A stretch of DNA of 46,533 nt from Streptomyces sp. A1277 (GTDB lineage Bacteria; Actinomycetota; Actinomycetes; Streptomycetales; Streptomycetaceae). The position numbers and the translations under genes were made by a program. The stretch's first letter is position 1, and the number at the start of each line of letters is the position of its first letter. This document shows positions 8,501 to 15,599 of this stretch, one piece after another. Under the pieces are notes generated by a model. It was not told where the DNA came from, made no database searches, and worked only from the letters and a program-made list of their open reading frames with translations. The stretch spans positions 1 through 46,533 of the forward strand of contig NZ_SSBI01000059.1 in the NCBI RefSeq assembly GCF_004795015.1. The letters run 5' to 3'.

Positions 8501-10744
8501 GCGCTGGGGCGGGAGGGAGGTGTCGCCCGCGTGCAGGGCCTTGCCGCCGGTGGCGCGGCCGCCGCCGGGCAGTGGCAGGCAGACCTCGTCCGAGGGGCCG
8601 GAGCCGCCCCAGCGGGGGACCTGCTCGCCGCCGACCGTGAACAGCTCGGCGGGGCGGTGGGACCAGTAGCCGCGCTGCTCGCCGTCCTCCCACCAGATGA
8701 CCAGCAACTCGCCGTCGACGTAACGGAAGGCGGGCTGCCGCCACTGGTCGACGGTGGCGGGCAGCCGCAGGGTGTGCCGCAGCAGAACGCCTTCCGGGCC
8801 GACGACGACGGCCCGTTCGGACGTGTTCAGGATCAGCGCGGGCCAGGCGCCGGTGACCCCGACCCGCTCCGACCCGTGACGCCGCTGACGCACGGCGGCG
8901 GCCTCGGCGGCCAGTTCGGTGTAGGTCGCGTCGAGCGCGGGCCAGCCCAGTTCGTCGAGGACGCCGGTACGCAAGGTGGAAGCGAGCAGCGGGACGACAT
9001 CGTGGTCCGCGAGGAGCCGCACGGCCTCCGGGGCGACGTCCGCGGCCACGGCGCGGAACGCCGAGAGCTTGTTGAAGGCGGCGTGCAGTCCGGGGAGCCC
9101 TCGCGCGGCCGCGTACTCCTCGGCGCAGGCGGTCAGCCACTCCCGCAGGACCGTGGAGAGCACGGGGTGCTCCGCCAGCTTCGTCAGGCCGGCGTCGCTC
9201 AGCCGCTGACCTCGTCCCTCGCCGAGGCCGCCGACGGTCCGGCGCAGAAGGGCGCGGAAGACCGGCCGTTCGGCGACGGCGGTGAGGTCCCGCGCGCCGG
9301 GCGCGGTGTCGATGAACCAGGAGCCGAGCCGGATGCCGGGGCCCTCTCCCCTGCCGGCGCCCTGGTCGTCCGGCTCGGCCACGGGGATGTCCGAGGCCAG
9401 GCAGAGGTCGAGGAGGTCCAGGTCGGCGGTGCGCTGCCAGCGGCCCTGGAACAGCTCGACGGGGCGCCCGTCGGCGCGCAGCCGGTCCGCCATCCGGGCG
9501 GCCAGGTCGAGGGTCTGGGGGCTGCGGCCCGCGGTGGCCCGGTTGCGCCGGCGGTGTGCCTCCCAGCGGGTGAGCCAGTCCGCCGGGGAGACGGACGGGT
9601 CGGCGGATTGGGCGCCGGGAGCGTTGCCGGAGACGTCCGGGAGAGTGGTCAGCAGGTCCTCGGCGCCGGACTCGGCCAGCAGCGTGAGCCAGTCGCGTTC
9701 GCCCTCGGTGTCCCGGCGGCTCTCGCTGAAGGTCTCCGGGAAGAAGCCGAGGAGCCGGGCCCGCACGGCCGCGTCCCGCCGCGCGAGGGCGACGAGCGCG
9801 GAGCGGTAGGCCGACCAGAACGAGGCGGGGGCGCGGACCACCCCCGGGGAGCCGATCAGATCGGCCACCAGCTCGCGTTCGGCGGCCTCGCGGTCCAGCC
9901 CCGCGGCCTTGACCAGTGCGCGCACGTCCTGCGCAAGCGCCGCGTACGGCGGCATGCCGGCCGCGCAGCGCTCGACCAGCAGACGGCGGAACTGCGCCCA
10001 GGCGTACGCCGGTTCGAGCCGGGCCACCAGGTCGCGCACGTACTGCCGCAGCGCCTTGACGGTCAGCGCGCCGGCGAAGGCGAACTCCAGGAAGACGGCC
10101 CGCTGCCGGTCCTCGTCCACGACCAGCCCGTGCACCCGCTCGGCCTCGCGGGCCTTGCCGAAGAAGGAGGCGGCGTAGGTGGTGTTCTCGGCCTGGAGGA
10201 AGAGGCGTGCCACCTGCTCGTAGTAGGTGGGCAGGAAGTGGGGCACGGCCCGGCCGAGGCGGGTGCCGAGCGCGTCGAAGCCCTCCTTGGCCGCTCCGGC
10301 GCGCGTTCTGGCCTGCCGTCCCAGCCGCTCGATGTCCTTGACCAGGGCCAGGGCGTGGTGCCCGTTGGCCGGGTCGTTGACCAGCGCCCAGGCCGGGAAG
10401 CCCAGCGTCTCGCGGCGCACCTGGCCCACGACGGGGGCCTCGGCGGCCCGGGCCAGCCCGAGGAACTCCAGGGCCAGGTCCTCGGCCTCGCCCAGGGTGC
10501 CGGGCACCAGCCGGACCACGGGGCGGTCACCGAGGGCGGTGTGCGTGTAGGTGCGGGCGGTCAGCGCGTCGGCGTCGTCCCGGTCGGTGGTGCCGGCCCG
10601 GAGGATCGCGCCCGCGTCCAGCAGGGCCGCCGCGCGGGCCTGCGCGGCGTGGGTGGAGGCGCTGTCGCCCCGGGCCTGGGCGGGGAGGAACGCCTGGTCT
10701 GCCGCCGTCGTGTTCGCTTCGGTGTTCGTCGTCGTGGTGCTCAT
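5555..10744 (-). CDS. Giant companion protein of the DUF4132/MoxR operon (1,729 aa)
   Basis: The start is ATG 10744, overlapping the DUF4132 gene stop as ATGA; the end overlaps the AAA+ start the same way. The reading frame is intact over 5.2 kb. I see no signal peptide, membrane segment or nucleotide-binding loop. The N-terminal half is helical and charged, and the middle (around residues 650-900) contains Trp/Tyr-rich stretches such as YVDGELLVIWWEDGEQRG that suggest beta-propeller-like or repeat folds. Related Streptomyces proteins are often annotated only as DNA-binding, for which I see no motif. It may be a scaffold or target-recognition subunit of the MoxR-VWA machine; that is inference from position and coupling. 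Confidence 0.75.
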   Translation of the reverse strand: MSTTTTNTEANTTAADQAFLPAQARGDSASTHAAQARAAALLDAGAILRAGTTDRDDADALTARTYTHTALGDRPVVRLVPGTLGEAEDLALEFLGLARAAEAPVVGQVRRETLGFPAWALVNDPANGHHALALVKDIERLGRQARTRAGAAKEGFDALGTRLGRAVPHFLPTYYEQVARLFLQAENTTYAASFFGKAREAERVHGLVVDEDRQRAVFLEFAFAGALTVKALRQYVRDLVARLEPAYAWAQFRRLLVERCAAGMPPYAALAQDVRALVKAAGLDREAAERELVADLIGSPGVVRAPASFWSAYRSALVALARRDAAVRARLLGFFPETFSESRRDTEGERDWLTLLAESGAEDLLTTLPDVSGNAPGAQSADPSVSPADWLTRWEAHRRRNRATAGRSPQTLDLAARMADRLRADGRPVELFQGRWQRTADLDLLDLCLASDIPVAEPDDQGAGRGEGPGIRLGSWFIDTAPGARDLTAVAERPVFRALLRRTVGGLGEGRGQRLSDAGLTKLAEHPVLSTVLREWLTACAEEYAAARGLPGLHAAFNKLSAFRAVAADVAPEAVRLLADHDVVPLLASTLRTGVLDELGWPALDATYTELAAEAAAVRQRRHGSERVGVTGAWPALILNTSERAVVVGPEGVLLRHTLRLPATVDQWRQPAFRYVDGELLVIWWEDGEQRGYWSHRPAELFTVGGEQVPRWGGSGPSDEVCLPLPGGGRATGGKALHAGDTSLPPQRAVISDGTGHWREGRQGTQQVWLEYDPAGGTHGRASLPAFLRSGVQDGTRLLPEHCQVLPLQPGLEATPFGTDGTVLGRWVRRTVTEPGTAVPADGHRTVAGTPDGHTVSLPYPLSGNGSPVPLGALNLPGGSRPVVALRHRSVEAHPADTDGTGGRLWSVTADSAGGNDAAGTPYVPPVAYWHALRPRDERGSATLRDLTDSRAQELFNEVAAAIARHLEAFEAVKEYTGPSSRELSQEAVARVLPEVTDARLLAGITALVRNAVDRAVAAARYLEPPQPAQPATPRNTARTQGMFFDHEPEHGDDTTLQTASAWSCERMRGGWWGAGRRWTVIRQILAVNHVLGGEPAFGPPITSKVPFTPVDGWQRDECTVPGDSLTWTSLLDNLPELAYRAASPATSPEHRAGLLVFLEALAAGPLADPAGTVRQVVLVEPLQGATTGPGRPEAVHRIGQVLRKGSRTVVVIADRGRSSWDDAARWLALDHDPTGAFGAVPGFVLDHERVHRHGITRDRLTRLTALVREQGPAPWRPEAAEAFHAATAIGPLQSTALLSAAVQEPGADALALLGAKARAFEAAQARLDALPHDDRHALLRALLPADPAELWSTGPDVRAAAEVWKERLASLVRVPEEMDLDLSGTTPEAVDLILNADSRPWLAHGTDVQDGTGRPGLRRVSARGSVSSALTALRTLAYALPYGHALRAHLPAGLKALRGRLADPDLVLDLGLERTESGGSIGSVVRAAHGLPESGGAGPDGLVRVGTALLLGPGYGNNEKLFIRPAGLAGPDDPAFGLVEGTVGPHSTGDLLALSALLSDESDTLVCAGAPDGSPHHPAQDPTRAVPDLVAEAGDVLGLGPDAAALYLMLLALPDPTDRNCVRWTGWKPARVKKTRAELAATDLVVEAKRSRAGRTLFLPCGWLERGAPGLPLETWKEQLYPVAGSARALPHLPVPALYAAAWARLRGGDAPGFEELDTRAPRKGRRR

Positions 10745-11601
10745 GCCGCCCGCTCCTCGTCCGCCACGTCGCGGCCGGCGTAGAGCGCCGCCGCCATGCG
10801 CATGCCCTCGGACCACGCGACGGGGCCGACCTCGGCGGCCGTCAGCGCGCGCCCCGCGGGGTCGGTCCAGCCCAGGGGGCCCGTCTCGGTGCCGTACTCG
10901 TCGTATCCGTCGTGCTCGCCGATCCAGATGCGGGCTTCGGTGGTGGTGCCGCCCTCCACGACCGGGCAGACCGCGTATCCACCGCGCGAGCGGTATCCGA
11001 GTTGGGTGACGCGGCCGTGGAGGAAGCGCAGTTCCTTGAACGCGCCGCCGGCGTAGGTGTCGACGGAGGTGGTGTCCGGGGCGAGGCCCGGCGGGCGCTG
11101 CCACACCTCTCGGAACAACTGCTCCACGTTCTGCCGTACCCCCAGTTCGACCGCGAACTCGCGCAGCTCGTCCAGGTCGTCGAGGAGGACGGGGTGCGGC
11201 ACGCTGATGACGTCCGGGGCGATGCGGACCGTGTCACCGTCCAGATCGACCAGGCCGAGACCACGGTCGGGGTCGACATCGCGCAGGAACCCGGCGACCC
11301 CGCCGTCCGCGCCGGTGACCACGACGTCCCGCAGGGCCGCCTGCCACGCCGGATCGGGCCAGACCCTGGCGAGCACGGCCGTGGGAACGGGCAGCGAACG
11401 CACCATCCACTGCTCGACGTCCGTCATGCACCCGCGCTCGTGCCGCTCCAGCCACTCCGTCAACTGCCGCAGCCCGGCGACCGCCGGGTCGTCCTTCAGC
11501 TTGGCCGGGACGGACTTCAGCCGCCGGCCCTTCCCGTTGCGGCAGACCACCTTGCCCGCCTCCAGGGCGACTTCGTAGTCGCCCGCCGGAACCCACCCCA
11601 T
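10741..11601 (-). CDS. DUF4132-domain protein (YehI/MolR-like)
   Basis: A 286-aa protein and the first gene of the minus-strand operon. ATG 11601 is preceded by GGGGGAGAA at a good distance, so the longer frame back to 11736 was rejected. It has WVPAGDY at the N terminus, NGKGRRLKSVP near residue 30, and later QLFREVWQRP and WSEGMRMAA, which resemble the conserved blocks of DUF4132 as found in E. coli YehI and MolR. In E. coli the DUF4132 protein is near yehLMPQ. The biochemical function of the domain is unknown. Its stop overlaps the next gene start (ATGA), indicating translational coupling. Confidence 0.8.
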   Translation of the reverse strand: MGWVPAGDYEVALEAGKVVCRNGKGRRLKSVPAKLKDDPAVAGLRQLTEWLERHERGCMTDVEQWMVRSLPVPTAVLARVWPDPAWQAALRDVVVTGADGGVAGFLRDVDPDRGLGLVDLDGDTVRIAPDVISVPHPVLLDDLDELREFAVELGVRQNVEQLFREVWQRPPGLAPDTTSVDTYAGGAFKELRFLHGRVTQLGYRSRGGYAVCPVVEGGTTTEARIWIGEHDGYDEYGTETGPLGWTDPAGRALTAAEVGPVAWSEGMRMAAALYAGRDVADEERAA

Positions 11602-11698
11602 GCGCTGTTCTCCCCCGTTGTGCCCGGGCGGCCGCCGAACCGGCGGCACGCTGATGAAACCCGTCAGCGGCCACGCACCGTGACGAGTGGAAGAGACT

Positions 11699-11894
11699 CT
11701 AAGCGCCGCCACTGACAACGAGCCCGGGCCCTCCACCCCGTCGTACGGCGGTGGACAGGCGCTGGGTGAGCGCCCGGGTGGTCAGTGCGTCCTCGCCGCC
11801 CGCGTCGAGCAGCTCGACGGCCGTCTCGATGATCTGCTCCCGGGAGAGCACCTCGTTACGCCGCTGAGGGCTGGGGGGGGCGGCCCGACGCCAT
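11699..11894 (-). pseudogene. Decayed TetR-family regulator (N-terminal HTH remnant)
   Basis: On the minus strand an ATG at 11894 opens MASGRPP, followed by a run of eight C (11,873-11,880 on the complement). With seven C the frame would continue as SPQRRNEVLSREQII, ELLDAGGEDALTTRAL and QRLS, a textbook TetR N-terminal helix-turn-helix. With eight C it stops at 11,856. Even in the correct frame the homology ends after about 50 residues and a stop comes at 11,699, so the ligand-binding domain is missing. This looks like a frameshifted and truncated gene, not an active regulator. The homopolymer change could be a sequencing error, but the C-terminal loss could not. Confidence 0.7.
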
Positions 11895-12099
11895 GGCTAC
11901 TGCCGCCCCTTCCGCTACGGGGCGACTCGGCCCACGGCTCAGCCGACCGGCCCGTCGTGCCGGGGCTTCGGAACGCCCGGTGGTACGAAGCACGCGGTGA
12001 TCGTCCTGCCCGACGCCCGCGGGGCCTCGATGCCCGGGAACCCCGTCCCCCGCAGGGGCGTTGACAGGGGTTGCGGGGAGGGGCGAGGGGAGTTGGACT

Positions 12100-12780
12100 G
12101 TGGCGCAGAGACACGCGCGGAATCCTTGGCGGCTGCTGCTGGTCGAGGACGACCGGGAGCTGGTCGACATGCTCTCCGGCATACTGCGGGACGAGGGATA
12201 CGCGGTGGACATCGCGACCGACGGCCAGCGGGGTCTGCATCTCGGCCTCTCCCGGCAGTACGACGTGCTCGTCGTCGACCGACGCCTGCCGGCGCTCGAC
12301 GGCCTCGACCTCTTGAGCCGGTTACGGTCCCGCGCCGTCCGTACGCCGGTGTTGCTGCTGACCGCGATGGGTACGGTGCACGACCGGGTCGACGGGCTGG
12401 ACGCCGGTGCCGACGACTACCTCGTCAAGCCGTTCGAGCTCGACGAACTGAGTGCGCGCTTGAGGGCGTTGTGCCGGCGGGCCCTCGACGCCACCGATGT
12501 TCTCAGGATCGGCTCGGGACACCTGCACGTCGGCCGCCGGGAGGTCGAGCTGGCCGGCGGCGAGCGGGTCGCCCTCGCGGCCCGGGAGTTCGCGCTGCTG
12601 TGGGCGCTCGCCTCGCGCCCCGAGACCGTCCACTCGCGGGCGGAGCTGCGCCGGCTGGTGTTCCAGGAGGCGCCCGCGTCGTCCATCGTCGACACGTACG
12701 TCTACTACCTGCGCCGTAAGCTCGGCCGGCAGGTCGTGCGCACGGTCCGCGGTCTCGGCTACCGCCTGGGGGTGCTGTGA
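12100..12780 (+). CDS. OmpR/PhoB-family response regulator
   Basis: A 226-aa protein with GTG 12100 chosen as start (GAGGGG just upstream); an upstream TTG at 12061 would add 13 residues. The receiver domain has the acidic pair in LLLVEDDRE (17-18), the phospho-acceptor Asp60 in VVDRRLP, the switch Thr88 and Lys110 in LVKPF. The C terminus is a winged-helix DNA-binding domain ending in TVRGLGYRLG, as in OmpR-family members. It overlaps the following histidine kinase by 4 nt (GTGA), so the two form one operon. The target promoters are unknown; it lies next to the aromatic cluster but no direct-repeat site typical of OmpR regulators was recognised there. Confidence 0.93.
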   Translation: MAQRHARNPWRLLLVEDDRELVDMLSGILRDEGYAVDIATDGQRGLHLGLSRQYDVLVVDRRLPALDGLDLLSRLRSRAVRTPVLLLTAMGTVHDRVDGLDAGADDYLVKPFELDELSARLRALCRRALDATDVLRIGSGHLHVGRREVELAGGERVALAAREFALLWALASRPETVHSRAELRRLVFQEAPASSIVDTYVYYLRRKLGRQVVRTVRGLGYRLGVL

Positions 12781-14114
12781 GTCAGTCGGCGTCGGCCGAG
12801 TGGACGGCGGTGCGGCGGGCGCGCCTGCGGATCGCCGTGATCACCGGGGCGATCATCACGCTGCTGGTCACGGTCGTCGGCGGCGTCGCGCACACGGTGA
12901 TGGTGGACGCGCAGAACGACCAGGTGTGGCGTGAGTTGCGCTACGGCGCGGGGTACGGCGATCTGACCAGCCCTCCGGTGTGCACCTGGCTGTACGCGCC
13001 CGGCGTGGCCCCCCTGCCCAACGCCCCGGCCGGATTCCCGTTGCGCGCCGACGTGCACCGGGTGCGCGTCACCCACGAGGCCGTGGAGCGCACCGTGGAA
13101 CGTGACCACACGGTCTACCTGGTGCGCACACAGGTCCGGGCGGACGGGGATGTGGTGCAGGCGGTGTTCGACATGCGCTTCCAACTGGCCGACCGCAGCC
13201 ATCTGTGGTTCGCGCTGGGCGTGGCCGAAGTGGTGGGGCTGCTCGCCGCGGCCGTCACCGGGGCGTTCCTGGGACGTCGGGCCGTGGCTCCCCTGGCGGA
13301 GGCCCTCACCCGGCAGCACCGCTTCGTCACGGACGCCAGTCACGAGCTGCGCACCCCGATCACCCAGGTGCACACGCGGGCGCAGGTGCTGGCCCGGCAA
13401 GCGGCCGACCAGGATCTGCCGGTCCCGCATCGCGACGGACTGTCACGGCTGGTCGCTTCGACCGGCCGGCTCGGCGAAGTACTCGACGACCTGCTGCTGT
13501 CCGCGAGTCTCGCGGCGGGTCCGGCACGGCCGTCGGAACGCCGTCCGGTCGATCTGGTCGCGCTGGCCCGGGCGGTGGTGGCCGAGGAGTCGGACCGGGC
13601 GCGGGCCCGTCGCCTCACCGTCGTCGTGGACGGCCCGTCGCATCCCCTCTTCGTCGACGGCATCCAGTCCGCGCTGCGTCGCGCCGTCGGTGAGCTGCTG
13701 TCCAACGCGATCCGCCACACCCCGGCCGAGGGGCGGATCGGGATGACCCTGTCGCGCTCCGGCGGCCTGGTCGTGCTGGCCGTCACGGACACCGGGCCCG
13801 GGTTCGACCCGGCCGCGGTGGAACAGCTGTTCCTGAGGTTCCACCGCGGCAGCGGCGACGGCGGACGGTACGGGCTGGGGCTCGCCCTGCTGCGGGAGGT
13901 CGTCACGCGCCACGGGGGCACGGTCGCCGCCACCGGCCGCCCGGGGCACGGCGCCCGGTTCACCATCCGGCTCCCGGAGTGCGCGCCCCCGCCCGTGGTC
14001 CCCGCCGTGGCGCGTCCGGTCACGGCAGCTCCCGCGCGGCCAGCAGACGTGCCGCGGCGCGGACGTCCGCGTCCAGCGGACGGTCCGGCTCGACCGGGGG
14101 GATCACCTCGATGA
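12777..14114 (+). CDS. Sensor histidine kinase
   Basis: A 445-aa partner of the response regulator, starting at GTG 12777 inside its stop. It has a membrane segment at residues 18-38, an extracytoplasmic loop of about 100 residues, and a second membrane segment at 143-163 leading through a HAMP-like linker (LGRRAVAPL) into the H-box. The phospho-acceptor is His189 in DASHELRTP. The ATPase domain has the N-box ELLSNAIRH, G1 DTGPGFDP and G2 YGLGLALL. The last 32 codons are Pro/Arg/Ala-rich and overlap the 3' end of the convergent lyase gene by 95 nt, probably a read-through extension beyond the conserved domain. The signal sensed is unknown. Confidence 0.93.
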   Translation: MSQSASAEWTAVRRARLRIAVITGAIITLLVTVVGGVAHTVMVDAQNDQVWRELRYGAGYGDLTSPPVCTWLYAPGVAPLPNAPAGFPLRADVHRVRVTHEAVERTVERDHTVYLVRTQVRADGDVVQAVFDMRFQLADRSHLWFALGVAEVVGLLAAAVTGAFLGRRAVAPLAEALTRQHRFVTDASHELRTPITQVHTRAQVLARQAADQDLPVPHRDGLSRLVASTGRLGEVLDDLLLSASLAAGPARPSERRPVDLVALARAVVAEESDRARARRLTVVVDGPSHPLFVDGIQSALRRAVGELLSNAIRHTPAEGRIGMTLSRSGGLVVLAVTDTGPGFDPAAVEQLFLRFHRGSGDGGRYGLGLALLREVVTRHGGTVAATGRPGHGARFTIRLPECAPPPVVPAVARPVTAAPARPADVPRRGRPRPADGPARPGGSPR

Positions 14115-15537
14115 GAGCGTCGAGGAGATCCGCGCACCGGGGCGCGGTGGGGCGGCGGGCGCCGACGTGGACCGCCTGGCGCAGACCGAGCGCGAGCGAG
14201 CCGGACAGCAGGCCGAGCAGCTCCGCCATGTCGTAGGAGCGCAGGGCGGCCTGGGTGCCGAACGGTACGACGTCCTGGTTGTGCAGGTTCGTCGGCAGGC
14301 TCTGCATGCCCGCCGGTGTCGCGTTGCGGCGGATCTCCGCGACGAACGCGGTGCCGGCCAGCTGTACGCCCTGCAGACCGTGCTGCAGGCCCGGTGCGGT
14401 GGCGAGCATCGGCGGCAGCCCTCCGTTGCGTGCCGGATCCGTCAGCAGGTCGAGCTGGCGTTCGGCGAGGTTGCCCAGCTGGGCGGTCACGGACGCGAGC
14501 AGGTCGGCCGCGAACGCGGCGGGCTGCCCGAAGAAGTTCCCGCCGTGCACCACCTTTCCCTCCTGCGCGTCGTCGTCGGGAAAGAACAGCGGGTTGTCGC
14601 TGACACCGCCGAGGTCCGCGGCGACCACGCCGTCGACGTAACGCAGCGCGTCCTCGGCGGCACCGAGCAACTGCGGGGTGCAGCGGATGCTGTACGGCTC
14701 CTGGAGCGGCCGGGTTCCCGAGGGCCTGGCGCCGGTGAGGTTCCGCCGCATGCGCGCGCCGACGTCTACCGCCCCGGCGTGGCCGTACGCCCGCAGCAGG
14801 TCGTCGTCCAGGAAGCCGGGGTCACAGCCCAGCAGGTCGGCCAGGAGGCACGTGAGGGCCGTGAGCGAGCGGTGCGCGTCGCGGACGCTGTCGCGGGCCA
14901 GCGCCAGGGCCGCGGTGGTGACGGAGGTTCCGTTGACGAGGGCGAGCGCGTCGCGGCCGTCCAGGACGAGCGGGCGCAGCCCGGCGGCGGTCAGTGCCTC
15001 GTCGGCCGCCATGCGGCGGCCGTCCACGTAGGCGTGCCCCCGGCCGCGCAGCGCCTGCGCCGCGTAGGCGAGCGGAATGAGGTCACCGCTCGCCCCGACG
15101 GAGCCGTAACGGGGAACGGCGGGCGAGAATGTCGTGGCGAACATCGCGGCGAGCCGGTCGACGACCTCGGCGGACACGCCGGAAATGCCATGGGCGAGGG
15201 ACCAGGTGCGCAGCAGGAGGGCGGCACGGCAGATCTCGTGCGGCAGGTCCGGTCCTTGGCCGGCCCCGAGGTGGGCCAGGGTGTTGTCGCACTGGTCCAC
15301 CGCGTCGGGGCGGCCGGCGTACCCCACGAGTGCGCCGAATCCGGTGGTGGCGCCGTAGATCGGGCGGGCCGCGCCGCCACTGTCGTCGTGCCGTAGGCCG
15401 TGGAAGAACCGGCGACCGCGGTCCAGACGCGCCCGGGCCTCGGCGTCGACGGTGACGGTGAGCGGCGTCGCCGCGCGGCGCAGGGCGGCGGAGTCCGGGG
15501 GGCCGGTGAGTGAGAGGGCGTCCGTGGTGGTGAGCAC
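14020..15537 (-). CDS. MIO-type aromatic amino acid ammonia-lyase or 2,3-aminomutase, predicted tyrosine-selective
   Basis: A 505-aa protein starting at GTG 15537. The MIO cofactor tripeptide Ala149-Ser150-Gly151 sits in GSVGASGDLIPL. The catalytic Tyr61 lies in YGATTGFG, and NGTS, SDNPLFF, GGNFFGQP and NQDVVPFG are all present. The selectivity position reads His89-Leu90 (TLAHLGAG), matching the His-Leu of tyrosine lyases/aminomutases and not the Ser-His of histidine lyases or Phe-Leu of phenylalanine lyases. It should convert L-tyrosine to p-coumarate or to beta-tyrosine; sequence alone does not decide. It is transcribed divergently from the first flavoenzyme gene, shares its palindrome, and appears leaderless. 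No hut genes are nearby, so histidine catabolism is unlikely. Confidence 0.85.
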   Translation of the reverse strand: MLTTTDALSLTGPPDSAALRRAATPLTVTVDAEARARLDRGRRFFHGLRHDDSGGAARPIYGATTGFGALVGYAGRPDAVDQCDNTLAHLGAGQGPDLPHEICRAALLLRTWSLAHGISGVSAEVVDRLAAMFATTFSPAVPRYGSVGASGDLIPLAYAAQALRGRGHAYVDGRRMAADEALTAAGLRPLVLDGRDALALVNGTSVTTAALALARDSVRDAHRSLTALTCLLADLLGCDPGFLDDDLLRAYGHAGAVDVGARMRRNLTGARPSGTRPLQEPYSIRCTPQLLGAAEDALRYVDGVVAADLGGVSDNPLFFPDDDAQEGKVVHGGNFFGQPAAFAADLLASVTAQLGNLAERQLDLLTDPARNGGLPPMLATAPGLQHGLQGVQLAGTAFVAEIRRNATPAGMQSLPTNLHNQDVVPFGTQAALRSYDMAELLGLLSGSLALGLRQAVHVGARRPTAPRCADLLDALIEVIPPVEPDRPLDADVRAAARLLAARELP

Positions 15538-15599
15538 GTCCGGAAACGTAGGCGGGAAATCTCAGAGCGCTCTGAAATCCGGTGACTAGCTTCCGGAAC
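15538..15599. promoter_or_regulatory. Divergent promoter with central palindromic operator
   Basis: A perfect 14-bp palindrome (TCAGAGCGCTCTGA) lies at 15,562-15,575. Exactly 24 nt separate it from the GTG of the lyase on one side and from the ATG of the flavoenzyme on the other. Each side has a TANNNT box at -13 to -8 relative to the start codon (TACGTT and TAGCTT) followed by a CCGG motif, and no Shine-Dalgarno. This implies leaderless transcripts, with the palindrome over the -35 region. A repressor or an activator overlapping -35 would fit; no TTGAC-type -35 is visible. Confidence 0.75.

Noticed and set aside
5666..10783. Long plus-strand open frames opposite the 1,729-aa gene
   Set aside because: Composition is repetitive Gly/Arg/Gln/Val with no motifs; the minus-strand frame has ATGA coupling at both ends.
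12100..14114. The OmpR-type two-component system as the regulator of the cluster palindrome
   Set aside because: OmpR-family regulators usually bind direct repeats, while the cluster sites are true palindromes. Adjacency alone does not support the link.
14020..15537. Histidine utilisation (hutH) as the role of the lyase
   Set aside because: No other hut genes are present, and the selectivity pair is His-Leu instead of Ser-His.
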